The position numbers were made by a program, and so were the translations under genes. A stretch of DNA of 64,000 nt, taken from assembly GCF_947623445.1 (NCBI RefSeq), contig NC_135242.1, positions 4,278,001 through 4,342,000 on the forward strand, read 5' to 3'. Each line of letters opens with the position of its first letter. Within the stretch, counting starts at the first letter, position 1. The notes beneath the pieces are model-generated. The model searched no databases, had not been told where the DNA came from, and saw only the letters and a list, made by a program, of their open reading frames with translations. This document shows positions 13,901 through 23,649 of the stretch, piece after piece. This DNA comes from Clavelina lepadiformis. Taxonomy: Eukaryota; Chordata; Ascidiacea; Aplousobranchia; Clavelinidae.

Positions 13901-14424
13901 AGGAAAACCTTTATCGCACAAAACCTTCGACCTGGCAAAAACAAACTGTTACAAAGCAACCTTAGTCTGGCATTTACCGGTACTACTAAATTTTGACATA
14001 TTTGCTACAGAAAGGTTCTTATGATCTGGTCGAAGCACAAAGACAGTTTGATTTAAATAGAGGAAGATATGAAACTTGTCTGGAAGATTTTGATGCGGAT
14101 GAAAAAGCAACATCCCCCAGCTTCAAGGTTATTTTGTTTTCAGTTCACTAAATATTTTTTAATGGAGTTTAAAATGAATCTTATTGGCATTGATGCTAAA
14201 ACGTTATTGGAAGTAGCTAAACATTAACGGCAAAAGATTTATTTTGATTTGTTGTTAACTTTTTATTAATGATGAAATATGTTGGTATCATTTAGGATAC
14301 TCTTGATAGTGGTGTAGAAAATCTTGCTTTTTATCGAGCTGATGAGTCATTGGATTCAGGAAGGGAAAGTGAGCAAAGTGATGAGTCATTGAGAAATTCC
14401 AGCCGAATAAGCAACATAATTTAA
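1916..14424 (+). CDS. Gene A: SP-FN3-SEA-EGF(n)-TM receptor-like protein, frame damaged
   Basis: Predicted type I membrane protein of about 1,536 codons in 16 exons: 1916-1979, 4364-4518, 4990-5089, 5312-5483, 5577-5698, 5888-6178, 6442-6639, 8053-8241, 8376-8545, 9152-9266, 10342-12821, 12913-13001, 13144-13245, 13508-13624, 14011-14127, 14296-14424. All introns are GT-AG with phases matching gene B. Exon 1 encodes a signal peptide (MNLIMLLILTT...). Exons 2-5 read as FN3-like strands (YDVRVRA, YTLRARV). Exon 6 is SEA-like (VSVVELENDGSG then ILCHYEIVL). Exons 9-10 again look FN3-like. Exon 11 holds about 19 EGF units of calcium-binding type (DxDEC start). Exon 12 is a membrane helix ending CRK, and exons 13-15 repeat KG-aromatic-D motifs with YDLV sorting-signal-like cores. 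In exon 11 the entry frame and the array differ by one base (near 10395), and units at 10454 and 10823 share an identical TGA. From about 10.96 kb the array is open to the helix. One unit (near 11757) has lost a cysteine. A decayed gene, a polymorphic allele or assembly error are all possible. The ligand is unknown. Confidence 0.82.
3113..3450. mobile_element. hAT-type MITE in gene A intron 1
   Basis: A 338-bp element with terminal inverted repeats CAGGCATGCACAAC / GTTGTGCATGCCTG. It is flanked by a perfect 8-bp target duplication CCTTACAG (3105-3112 and 3451-3458), the hAT hallmark. It is non-autonomous, with no coding capacity seen. The intact target duplication suggests a fairly young insertion. 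Confidence 0.93.
3895..4015. repeat. Short dispersed repeat with two hairpins, copy 1 (gene A intron 1)
   Basis: About 110 bp homologous to 46735-46850 upstream of gene B. It contains GCGATGA-TTCT-TCATCGC, which folds as a hairpin, followed by a second arm pair around GTTC...GAAC. The second copy keeps both hairpins, with GCTCGG-TTA-CCGAGC as the better one. The class is unknown: it may be a short SINE, a MITE fragment or a structured regulatory element. Confidence 0.55.
6700..7270. repeat. Degenerate direct repeat in gene A intron 7
   Basis: Two diverged copies (about 6715-6900 and 7090-7265) share the order GTCAATGAACT-like, CAATTGGTTG-like, then CACACACATAGG-like, CTTTTTTCTAA-like and a TAAG(G/A)C(A/G)GTTAT core. 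The rest of this 1.4-kb intron (6640-8052) shows nothing I can name. Confidence 0.45.
9365..9990. repeat. Direct repeat pair in gene A intron 10
   Basis: About 230 bp near 9367-9600 is repeated near 9752-9990, about 85% alike. Both copies contain AACTTTAGT(A/G)GCAAAGTGT, TTTTATTTGCA and TTTAAGTTTTTTGAACTCAT. No coding content or terminal inverted repeats were recognised. The spacer is AT-rich. Confidence 0.75.
10454..12821 (+). repeat. EGF coding minisatellite of gene A (123-bp unit, 369-bp higher-order unit)
   Basis: DxDEC starts recur exactly every 123 bp from 10454 to 12545, then one step of 126 bp. Each unit encodes one 41-residue EGF module with six cysteines and NxT/NxS glycosylation sequons (ENAT, GNGT). 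Blocks of three units (369 bp) are themselves repeated. Units at 10454 and 10823 are near copies, including the same TGA after CTNTE. Units starting DECAMNTDNCHANATCL recur 369 bp apart in the distal half. The last two units (from 12545) are diverged, typical of an array edge. Confidence 0.93.
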
Positions 14425-14611
14425 AAATTCAGAAATTGAAAATGTGCATTTGTTATGGTGATAGCAATATTTTGGTATAAAAAAATAGAATAGAATACAA
14501 AGTGATAAATCAATGAAAATATGATACTATGCTTTAAGTCCAGAAGCGATTTCTTTGATTGAAAACTGAAAACCAAAAACTAATTGCTAACTACTTACTT
14601 TGTTATTTCAG

Positions 14612-14645
14612 TAAGGTTCATATGATCTACTTAAAGCATCCTGAC
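14612..14645 (+). pseudogene. Vestigial extra copy of the gene A tail exon
   Basis: After the gene A stop, a good acceptor (TTATTTCAG) is followed by TAA GGT TCA TAT GAT CTA CTT AAA GCA. This reads stop-GSYDLLKA, matching KGSYDLVEA of the previous tail exon, with the lysine codon changed to TAA. It is a decayed or alternatively terminating fourth copy of the phase-0 tail exon, now in the 3' UTR. Confidence 0.7.
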
Positions 14646-14999
14646 AACAAAGATGTTATCAACGCTTCTACAGAACTTTTCCTGTTTGCTTCTGGTGATT
14701 ACTGCAAGCAGATTACTCCCATTGTTATGATATTTTGTTTAGCTGTCTATTAGCAACTGTATGTTAATAGCAAATTGATGATTAATTGTTTATTGATGTT
14801 GTAACTTGTTTTATTCGAATGATTGTAAAATTTATGCATTAGCATTGGATCACTTGAATTAGAGATTACTCGTTGAACTACCTTGAAAACTTTTATAGTC
14901 ATTGCATTTACAACTTATATTATTTCCTGTATTTTTTCGTATCTCTTATCTCTGTCCATCGTCATTTTTTATCTATCACGGTTGATATATATTGCACTT

Positions 15000-15005
15000 A
15001 ATAAA
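15000..15005 (+). promoter_or_regulatory. Candidate polyadenylation signal of gene A
   Basis: AATAAA lies about 575 bases after the gene A stop, followed by a GT/T-rich stretch (GCTGTTATTTTTTGTG). It is the best canonical signal before gene C. Confidence 0.5.
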
Positions 15006-15750
15006 GTACGCTGTTATTTTTTGTGCTTATGAATAATTTTCGATTTTCAATCTGAGTTTATGAAGTTGCTCTATTTTGTCAGTTTTTTTAAACGCAACCA
15101 CATTGATTCTGCAAGTTTTGTTATCCGTTGATGCAGTTTCTTATATTTTTACAACCATATTCACACCATGCCGATGACGTTATTATTAGTGACGTACTGA
15201 CTGATACACTTCTACCTATATTCATATGTATATTAAGGTTTTACTTCATAAAAAGTAAGTTATGTTGTTTTACTAAAAATAAATCAGTTTTAAAGTATTA
15301 AGGAAGTGTTTTTATTAGTGACCGGTTTGTTGTTTGATTTCGAATACAATGTCAGCGCGTAGTCGTTACTAGAGCTATCTTATTGTTATTCTTCTTGTCA
15401 TCCCAAAGCTCTAAAACGCGGCTGTTCATTTCTAAAAAATTTGCAGAACACTGTATATCCTGTTTTTATTCAGCACATCGTGCACATTCCACATTAAGCA
15501 AATGCACCCTTGCACAAATGCTTTCACGATTGCTTTCCTGTTGCTGGCTAAATATTGGATAGTAATGTGTTTGTTTAGCCGAAAACATGTTTGTCTGTAA
15601 ATATTTGATTTTTACAACAACATTCATACTCCCATCATTATGTCAATAAACGTATTGATATACTTCGCGCTGTGATGCGAATTTTGTTTAACGAGCAGCA
15701 AATATTTAATATCGGTCATATCGAACAATTGATGGAGAGGGGTTGAAAGC

Positions 15751-15757
15751 TATAAAA
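15751..15757 (+). promoter_or_regulatory. Candidate TATA box of gene C
   Basis: TATAAAA stands about 165 bases before the gene C start codon. The spacing allows a 5' UTR of about 130 bases. It is unproven, because AT-rich DNA gives such matches by chance. Confidence 0.35.
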
Positions 15758-15919
15758 ATTAGATTATATCTTCCCCACTTACAATTAACCATTAACTTGC
15801 AACGGGTAGGGATGGAGTGAGGACACAGTATTTTACTTCAGATACTGCTATAAGCTTCAGAACGCGGAATCATTTTCTTGGAGATTTTGATTTAAAGAGC
15901 TGATTTCAACGCAATTAAC

Positions 15920-18910
15920 ATGGATATTGACGAATTTCAAGAAGACATAGGAGGAATAACAAGATATCAAATTCTCATCATAGTCTTCACAGGTTTTCTC
16001 ACATTTGGTTCAGGATTTACACCGCAAGCTGCCATTTTTCTAAGCGCTGTACCGGACTTCAGGTTGGAAAACTTTGCACGTCATTATGTCAGTGAGTTAT
16101 TAACTGACGTGGAAAGGTTTAAGATGAAAGTTAACTTTTTAGTAGACATCAAAGTTTGTTGTTTGGTTATGAAAACATTTCATTACATTTGTAGGTGTTC
16201 GGTGTCGCCTATCGATAATTCCACGTTGTATCCTAACTTAACTGAGGAAGATATTGAATCCTTGACGATTCCTTATGACAGCAAGCAAGGGGTATTTGCT
16301 TTATTGTGTTATATAGCTATGAAAGAGTTGAAATATTATAAAGTTTTTTTTAAAATCATTTTACTAGGATTACGATTCATGCAATCGCTACGACTACAAT
16401 CTGAGCTCCTGCGAGGGAGATGGCAACTTGAGTTGCGTCACTTCCGATGAAGATCCCAGAACAATTCCATGTGACCAGGGATACTATTATGACCGAACCT
16501 ATTACGACGAGACAACTGTAACCCAAGTAAGCAAATCAGAAATGGCAAAGTTTATAACTTACAATTAACCATACAAATATGTTTCTACTTCAGTGGGATT
16601 TGGTATGCGACAGACAGTATCTGGATTCTTTGGCAAACACTTTGTTTTTCTTCGGATTTTTCATTGGTTCAGCTTTTATAGGACCACTTTCGGATTGGTA
16701 ATATTTCTACCAATAACATCTAATTTAAACCAAACCTATAGCTTTTGTCATAATAATCAAAACGGCTTTTGCATAAATCGATTACCTCTAGAGGTCATTA
16801 AAATGAAAAGGATATGTGGCAAATAGGTTCGGTCGGAGGGTGGCGCTGATTGTAGTGTGTTCAGGTCTGGTAGCCTGCAGTGTTGGTTGTGCATTTGCAC
16901 CTACTTATGAAATTTATACTTTCGTTCGTGTGCTCTGTGGAGCTTTTGGCATCACTTGCTTCATTGCATATTTCACATACGGTAAGCCGAAACTTAAGTT
17001 GTTTGATTCTGTACAAAGATGGCAAGCAGATAATGATACAAAGACAAAAAACTTTGTTTACTTCATGGTTTTTGTAAATGTTGATTTAACGCAGCGACTG
17101 AAATCTCTCCTACAAAGTGGCGAACTGAAACCTGCGCATACGTAAATATGACTACCGCTATTTGTCATACTATCTTTCCATGGATAGCATATGGGCTGAG
17201 AGACTGGCACTACATTCAATTAACGATAGCCCTCGTACCGGCAAACTTTTTCATCACGTTTTTCTTTATACCAGAATCGCCAAGGTATGTTGTTGTACAG
17301 TATGTATAATGATATCACAAACGCTGTCATAATCGCTCTGTGCACCTTTTTGATGCAGATGGCTCTTACGGATGGGAAAAACAGAAGAAGCCAGAAAAGT
17401 ATTGGCAAGGTACGCCAAAAGCAAGGACAAAGAGCTGACAGATGAAAAATGGAACAGTATCGTCGAATTTGAAGAAAAGAAGGTAAAAACTAAAGCTTTG
17501 GTTTCAATAGCATTTGCTGACTGGTACTTGATTTATTACAACATTGTATAATTTTACCTGAGAGCAAGGTGCAGTAAAACAAAATAAAATCTTAAAATAA
17601 TTGAGTAATTAAAAATGATTGATTTATTTATTAATGTTACACGTTCTGGAGAAACTGAGAAAAGCACAAAAAGCGAAATGTATTTTACTGCACAATAAAT
17701 AATTATGCATCGGTATGACTGATTCATCAGCTACAGTAGTCATTACGTCATTCATTTCATGTACGGTTACTAGAGGGCGTTAAGTGAAGAAAAACAAGAA
17801 ACTGCGAAAAGAGTCCGAGTTTGGGATTTATTCCGACGCCCCCTAATGAGACTCATGTCATTCAACGTTATGATTTCCTGGTTCACCGTCAGCATGGTCT
17901 TTAACGGTCTTGCCCTTAATGGTGGCAACTTAGCCGGTACAATTTACACGATAATTTTCGATTCATCATGTATAGTGACATTGCATTAAGTCGGTTTAAT
18001 GGTTCTTTTCCAGGCGACCCTTTTGTGAACACGACTCTGAATGCAATGGCTGAAATCGTTGCCTACGTTATTGTTTATTTTTCAACGAGCTTCGGTCGAA
18101 GACCGGTGTTCAGTGCAAGCTACATCTTAGCTGGAGTCGTCTGCATTGCCTCAATGTTGTTCGACTTGTACGCCAATGGGAACCAAGGTTTGTAAACTGA
18201 AATGATTAAAAAGTCAACATGTGTAATACATAATTATCGCTTTTCGACAGGGCTTTTCACAGCCAGCACAGCGATGGCAATTACGGGAAAGTGCTTCGCT
18301 TCTATTGGATTTGCGCTTGTTTACTCGGTAACCTCTGAAATATTTCCGACTAACGCAAGGTAAAACACTTTTGCAGAAAAAATCGTTTGACTTAGATGTA
18401 CAAATATAACACAAAACAATCTTTGGCACAGGGCTACTGGTCTGAGCTTGGGTTCTATGTCGGCTAGGGTCGGTGCTATGATATCACCTTTTGTGCTGCA
18501 ATTACAAACGACTATACCGTGGTTTACTCAGGTAGGTGCACACTTTTGGAGAAAACGTTAAGATTTGGCAATTGATATAAGGATTTGCTTGTAGCTAAAC
18601 AATTGCTATAAGTTGTATTTAGTGTTTAACGTAACTCCAATGCCGTGTTTTCAAACATACGCATTTGCACATTTCCGAACTACTTTATACCTTTGCACAA
18701 ATCTCCCAAGACAAAACCTCGATTGATATCTTTCGTTTGCAGACGGTTTTTGGAACTTTGTCGATAATAAGCGGATTTCTGGTTTTGTTATATCCCGAGA
18801 CCTCTAAAACTGAATACATGACGACGCTAGACGAGGCCGAAGACTTTTATTGGGAGAATATAAAAGCTCTAAAGTGGTTTGGAATGAAGAGGTTAGTTGA
18901 TAGCACTTAG
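15920..18910 (+). CDS. Gene C: SLC22-type (organic ion transporter-like) MFS protein
   Basis: Twelve exons sum to 1,686 nt (561 aa): 15920-16062, 16195-16291, 16368-16526, 16594-16697, 16827-16981, 17095-17284, 17359-17482, 17774-17936, 18014-18187, 18251-18359, 18432-18531, 18743-18910. All junctions are GT-AG and the phases close. Family marks: an N-terminal helix, then a large cysteine-rich extracellular loop (about residues 48-132), WDLVC after the loop, LSDW-FGRR (about 165-172; MFS motif A), PESPRWL (about 279-285), VWDLFRRPLMRL, and YPET with EYMTTLDEAE near the C-terminus. SLC22 proteins are 12-helix plasma-membrane carriers of organic cations, anions or carnitine. The substrate cannot be told here. 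Exon lengths are identical to gene D except the last. The C-terminus is as read to the first stop; AAGAG|GTTAGT could instead be a donor. Confidence 0.92.
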
Positions 18911-20873
18911 AGGGGACCTTAGATTTCTTCATTTAACTATGAAATCAAAGTTGATGGTGGCTGTATCAGGAAAAAACTTGTGAAATTTTATGAAGCAAGC
19001 TGATGCTTACGAAAGTTTGTGTGGAAATAATAAAACAAAATTTAACCTTAGAGTGCTGTCAAAGATTCTGCTTTCCCGTTTTATTTTATTACGTAATCAA
19101 AGTGATAAGTACAGTACAAAAATATCGTTATGCATAGATCTGCAAAGGCCTCTTCCGAAGCGACCAAGGAATTCAAAGTCAATCCAGTCTTCACTGACAT
19201 TTCTGAAGAGTCCGAGTCAACAAAGTTTTAAATTATTATGCTAACGTACTTTGACATTAATAGGTTAAATTTAACCTTTAAAGTGTGTAAGACGGCATCA
19301 CGTAAATTCACAAGTACATTGCAAACACTTGTAATGCTCTTAAAGTCTTTTATTTTCCACTCCCCCTTTCTTCCCACTTTTGATCACTCCCATTTTCCCG
19401 CCTCCTTATGCTCCCTACAGCGTAAAGTTAATGCTGTTTTATGTGGAAATTATCTGGTAGAGATTGTATATTTTGTATGTTTATATAATGTATTATGCAT
19501 ATATATTTTTGATATGAAGATATATATCACATAGCTTATGGGTGTATTAGAGAAATAAAAATCACAAAAAGTACTTAGGCTACTAGAAAGAGAAGCGGTT
19601 AGTAGCCAATCAAGAAAGTGCCTGAAAACTAAGAGAGTGTTTGTTAGTTTAAATATGTGTCTAAATATTTATTTGAACTATACACAGACCTTTGCTAACG
19701 TTTTACTACCCTTGGCTACATCTCATGGATACTTCTCTAAATGCCACAATAACAACAAGAAATTATAAAATTAATATCAACTAAATACTTTTCCGCAGAA
19801 AGTTTTAAACTTCACACTGGTATTAAACTCAATTATTGAGTACATGTTGTTAAAACGACTGGAAAATCTAATGGTCCAACATTATACGCTCAAATTCTTA
19901 TGCTGGGTGCTTAGTTACGAGAGTGCTTAACTTCAAAAGGTTGACTCGTTTTAAAGGTTGTCAAAGGTTAAAGATTGTTTATTTCACGAGGAACCAACAA
20001 AGCGCGGACTAGACTTGACACTTTATTGCGCCAACAATAGTAAAATCTTTGCAACTTATTTCCATGCACAAAAATATATTTTCCATATCTGTGTCGATAA
20101 GGTGCCGCTCTGTTTTTAAAAAGTCCCACGACAACCCATAGCGCCTTCCTTGATACAGAAATATTTAAGCACGCACCAAGTGTGATGTAGGTTGAGAATT
20201 TAACAGTCTTTTCTGTTTATGTTGATTCTACACACAGCGATATTGTGCTCTCAATGCTATTATTACGTTTCTTTAATGTAATTATTAAAAAAAGTTTTTG
20301 GATACTGACTGCAAATTACTCTGCTTATATTAAAACATTTTAATAGTGACCGAGCAGCAAACACCATGGAGAGAGTCAGTGAATGAAATATTTTGCGTAT
20401 AATGCTTCATGTCTTAGTTACTGGTGAATAACCTTTCCTCCAAAAATTCACGCAGTCATATTGTACGTTGTAGGTTACTTGCATGTAAACAATTATAACA
20501 CTATGCACACATCGTTGATTTTAATCATTGACTTCTATAGAACCAGTCGATTGTTTTGACCTCTGTTGTTATTTGATAAATTTGATTAATTTTGTTTGAA
20601 GAATGCTTTAGCAGAATACAACAAAGAGATTAATGTACATGAACAGCTATTTCAGGAGTTAAGCCCGATAGCTTGTAGGTGGCAAATAATTGACTACTAC
20701 TAAACCGACTGAGTAGATTAGCAAGAACACCAGCCCCAAATTAACCATTAACTCGTACTAAACCAATTAAGTCGCCAGCAGCCACAAAATATTTTTTACT
20801 GCCTAAAACAGAGCACCATTCTCTGGCATCTTAATTTATTACTGAAGTCATTGGGTTCAATAGCTTTATCCTC

Positions 20874-20960
20874 ATGCATATTGACGGATTCCAGGAGGAA
20901 ATAGGAGGAATCACAACTTACCAAGTTGACAAGTTCTCATTATTCTTTTCGGAGGATTGC
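20874..20960 (+). pseudogene. Truncated first exon of a gene D-like transporter
   Basis: ATG followed by codons matching the gene D N-terminus (I-D-G-F-Q-E-E-I-G-G-I-T-T-Y-Q-V). The match then continues only as broken similarity (TCTCATTATTCTTTTCGGAGG) and stops. Residue 2 is His instead of Asp. No downstream exons follow, so this is a gene remnant in the left arm. Confidence 0.88.
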
Positions 20961-21754
20961 ACTCACCACTCACAGTTTGTGAAGCCCTGAGGTAGAGCTC
21001 ATGGATGAACTTAAAAATTTTACTTAAACATTAACTTAAAAAGTCATGTTTGAATACTGTGGCACTGATGTTTTGTTTTTTGAAAAATCTTGTTTATACC
21101 CAACACAAATTATGCACAATTTCTACCAATATAAGCAATTTGTGTAATGTATCTCACACATTTATGAAACTGGAATCGCCATTCGAAGTTTTTTAAATCG
21201 TTTGATTTAATGCAAAACGGTTACAATATTCCAATTGTTTTCAACTCATTGACACAATTTTTATAAATTTGTGAAAAAGGCTTATTTTGGTTACACTTTT
21301 AGCAAAAAGTAATTAAAGAAGCTGCTTGATATTTTTCAGTTCAAATCAGTTTTGGATTTATTTAACCTATTTACACTAGGTATGACTTCTCCTGCACACA
21401 GTCACAGGAAAACGTTGCGTACGTTGCGCATTGTTGGCTGTATAAATTTGAAATTTGGTGACTTTTCCTAAAAAATCTTCAGCTATCTGTCCATGTTTGT
21501 TTTATAAAGTTTAATTTTGTAAATAAGATAATATTGTACTTGTGCAATTAGAGCACATCAGTGCTTTTAACATTCGAATTGTGGTCAACTTTATATGCGC
21601 AGTTCTCTTCTCCTTTCTTGTTCAAGTTAGATTTTGATGACGTTTTCCTAAACAAAAGCTTCATTTACGACATTTACCAGAAGACAAAAAGACAAATTGC
21701 TGGTTATCTTTATCGCCAGCGTCAAGTAAAACTTTTTAAAACTCCGATTAACGT

Positions 21755-21897
21755 TCTTTGAGCCACTTCAATATCGGAACATTTTCTCTGTAAAAGTTCT
21801 CCGCTTGGTCGAGTGTTGTCATGTATTCGGTGCTGACAGTTTCAGGATAGAACAGAGTAAGGCCACCGCATATGATGGATAAACTTTCATAGACGGT
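21755..21897 (-). pseudogene. Isolated last exon of a gene E/F-like transporter
   Basis: The minus strand matches the final exon of genes E and F (TVF/Y...LSIICGGLTLFYPETVSTEYMTTLDQAE, given here as a pattern), preceded by a CAG acceptor at 21898-21900. The flanking 21555-21755 also mirrors the DNA after gene E (26882-27062). No other exons of this copy exist nearby, so it is an orphan relic. Confidence 0.88.
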
Positions 21898-22115
21898 CTG
21901 TGTAAACAATGAAAACTTAAGTTTATATCATGACAAAGGTAGAGGCCTACAATCCGCTACTACCTATCCGCTCATCTACATGTTTCCGGTAGGCCATATA
22001 AGAATGGGCCATTTTGAAAGAACAATGAATGAGTTTTGTTATTCGTACCAATCCGAATTGAATTCAGATTTGAATTTGGCATTTTTATGGTGCAAAGAAG
22101 GCAAGCGATGAATTA

Positions 22116-23539
22116 CACTGGACAACAGCAAAATTATTCCTCAAATGAAAATAAACTGCCTAGACTAACTTTGGGACGCTGATTCCAAATCTGAAATCAG
22201 AATTGGTCTATCACGTCAGGTTTTCAAGATATGAAAATTCACGAAATTCGGATTTTGCATTGATTGGCACTATATTATAAGGTTCTACAGTACAAGGTAT
22301 TGTGCAATTTTCTTTCCCAGCGAATTGTTGGTCATATTATGTCACAATGCATGTTATGTAAGATTAATATTGACATTATTTTGTAAATGCAATGTTCTAT
22401 CTTTTCACAATTAATGCATTCTTGAATGTTCTTGGCCATGACTATAGAGGGGGTGGGGGGGTAGGGGTAGGGGGGGGGGGGGAACATATGTGGAGACCTT
22501 AAAGTTGTGTCACTTTTGCTCGGATTGCAGTTGGGTTACACCAAGCATATGTGCTTTCTCTGTTTGTGGGACAGTCGAGACGATGCAAACCACTATGACA
22601 CAACTGAATGGCCAATGAGAACGGACTACATTGTTGGAAGATATAATGTTAAGTGCCAACCCCTAATTGATCCGAGCAAAGTGTACTTGCCACCACTTCA
22701 CATTAAACTGGGCCTGATCAAACAATTTGTGAAGGCAATGGATTTCAATGGAGATGGATTCCTGCATATAAAAGAAAAATTTGGTGCAATACCAAGTGAT
22801 GCTAAACTGAGAGCTGGAATATTTGTTGGCCCCCAAATACGTGATTTGATCCGTGACCCAGTATTTCCATCCAAGCTTAATTCAATTGAATTAAAAGCCT
22901 GGAATGCATTTGTACAGATTGTACAAAATTTTCTTGGGAAGTACAGGGCAGAAAATTACTCGGAACTAGTGGACAATTTGCTGGAATCATACCGCGAAAT
23001 GGGCGGCAGAATGTCGGTTAAACTGCATTTTCTTCATTCACACTTGGAATTTTTCCCGCCAAACCTGGGTGATGTGAGCGACGAGCATGGGGAAAGATTT
23101 CACCAAGACATCTCTGTGATGGAATCGCGGTATAGAGGTCGATTTAACCCAAACATGATGGGGGACTACTGCTGGTTTCTTCAGCGTGAAACTGACACTG
23201 AACATACTCGAAAGAGCAAGTGTATAAAGCACTTTTGAGGGAATATAATGTTATTTTTGTCTGATTTAATTATCCTGGGTTGTGTTAAATTGTGCAGTAT
23301 GATAATGCTGTTATTTTCAATAGAAATTACTGGGTTGATTACATGTAATGTTTTGTTCCGCTCAGCCAAAATTAGCCAAAATCACAGTTATGGGTTGTCG
23401 TGAGCATATATCATATCTCAAAAACGTGACGTGTTAGAAAAAATCTAAGACCAGATTTGAATTCAGCATTGCAAAATTAGTCTAGGTAAACTTGAAATGA
23501 GCGAGGAATAAAAAATAAGTTGTAAATTGTTGTCCAGTG
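22116..23539 (+). mobile_element. CACTG-ended DNA transposon with long terminal inverted repeats
   Basis: A 1,424-bp element starting CACTGGACAACA and ending TGTTGTCCAGTG, flanked by TTA on both sides (22113-22115, 23540-23542). Similarity between the ends extends inward over about 100 bp with gaps (CCTAGACTAA, ATCTG, AAGATATG-type blocks on both arms). CACTG ends with a 3-bp target duplication point to the CMC (EnSpm/CACTA-like) group. A G-rich tract at 22447-22483, able to form a quadruplex, abuts the coding part. The internal protein is only the C-terminal half of its family, so this looks like an internally deleted, non-autonomous copy. Confidence 0.85.
22507..23238 (+). CDS. C-terminal half of a transposon-borne protein (GYTK...CFLC...WDSR family)
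   Basis: An open frame of 243 codons ends at 23238. It begins in the G-rich tract without a convincing ATG; GTG 22507 is nominal, and in-frame GDLKVV lies upstream. Marks include LGLQLGYTK, CFLCLWDSR (CxxC-type), YLPPLHIKLGL, GIFVGPQIRDL, HFLHSHLEFFP, SDEHGERFHQD and DYCW. From memory this matches a family of 'uncharacterised' proteins common in insects, cnidarians and molluscs, which I regard as transposon proteins. The catalytic role is not known to me. The SDEHGERFHQD block with conserved acidic and His residues is a candidate active-site region. The N-terminal half is absent. Confidence 0.7.
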   Translation: MSLLLGLQLGYTKHMCFLCLWDSRDDANHYDTTEWPMRTDYIVGRYNVKCQPLIDPSKVYLPPLHIKLGLIKQFVKAMDFNGDGFLHIKEKFGAIPSDAKLRAGIFVGPQIRDLIRDPVFPSKLNSIELKAWNAFVQIVQNFLGKYRAENYSELVDNLLESYREMGGRMSVKLHFLHSHLEFFPPNLGDVSDEHGERFHQDISVMESRYRGRFNPNMMGDYCWFLQRETDTEHTRKSKCIKHF

Positions 23540-23609
23540 TTATTAAACTTACCGCAAAATGTCGCCAGTAAGCGATAGCCATCCGGTTAAGCGTAATTAG
23601 CTCTTTTAG

Positions 23610-23616
23610 TATAAAA
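23610..23616 (+). promoter_or_regulatory. Candidate TATA box of gene E
   Basis: TATAAAA stands 34 bases before the gene E ATG, followed by a pyrimidine-rich TCCAGTCTCTCAG. This implies a very short 5' UTR of under 10 bases, or trans-splicing/initiator use as known in tunicates. Moderate support only. Confidence 0.4.
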
Positions 23617-23649
23617 ATAGTTCCAGTCTCTCAGCACTTGTTCATTGCG

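Larger units (their letters stand above)
14425..15919. other. Intergenic: gene A 3' UTR and gene C 5' flank
   Basis: It contains the vestigial tail exon, the AATAAA at 15000 and AT-rich DNA. No gene was recognised. Gene C transcription probably begins in the last 170 bases. Confidence 0.6.
18985..21905. repeat. Left arm of a large collapsed inverted duplication
   Basis: 18985-20960 is the inverted counterpart of about 33245-31018 (upstream flank of gene D). Shared blocks include the CCTCCTTATGCTCCCTACAG stretch (19400s and 32900s) and the CATGG...GCTGCTCGGTCACTATT region (20350 and 31490). 20960-21905 is the inverted counterpart of about 27480-26700 (the E-D intergenic region plus gene E last exon). 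The whole gene D-like body that should lie between them is missing here. Apart from the two exon fragments listed separately, I see no gene in this stretch. Confidence 0.85.

Noticed and set aside
22447-22483. G-rich tract as a functional quadruplex
   Set aside because: It can fold on paper, but it sits at the deletion edge of a transposon and may be simple repeat expansion or a sequencing problem.
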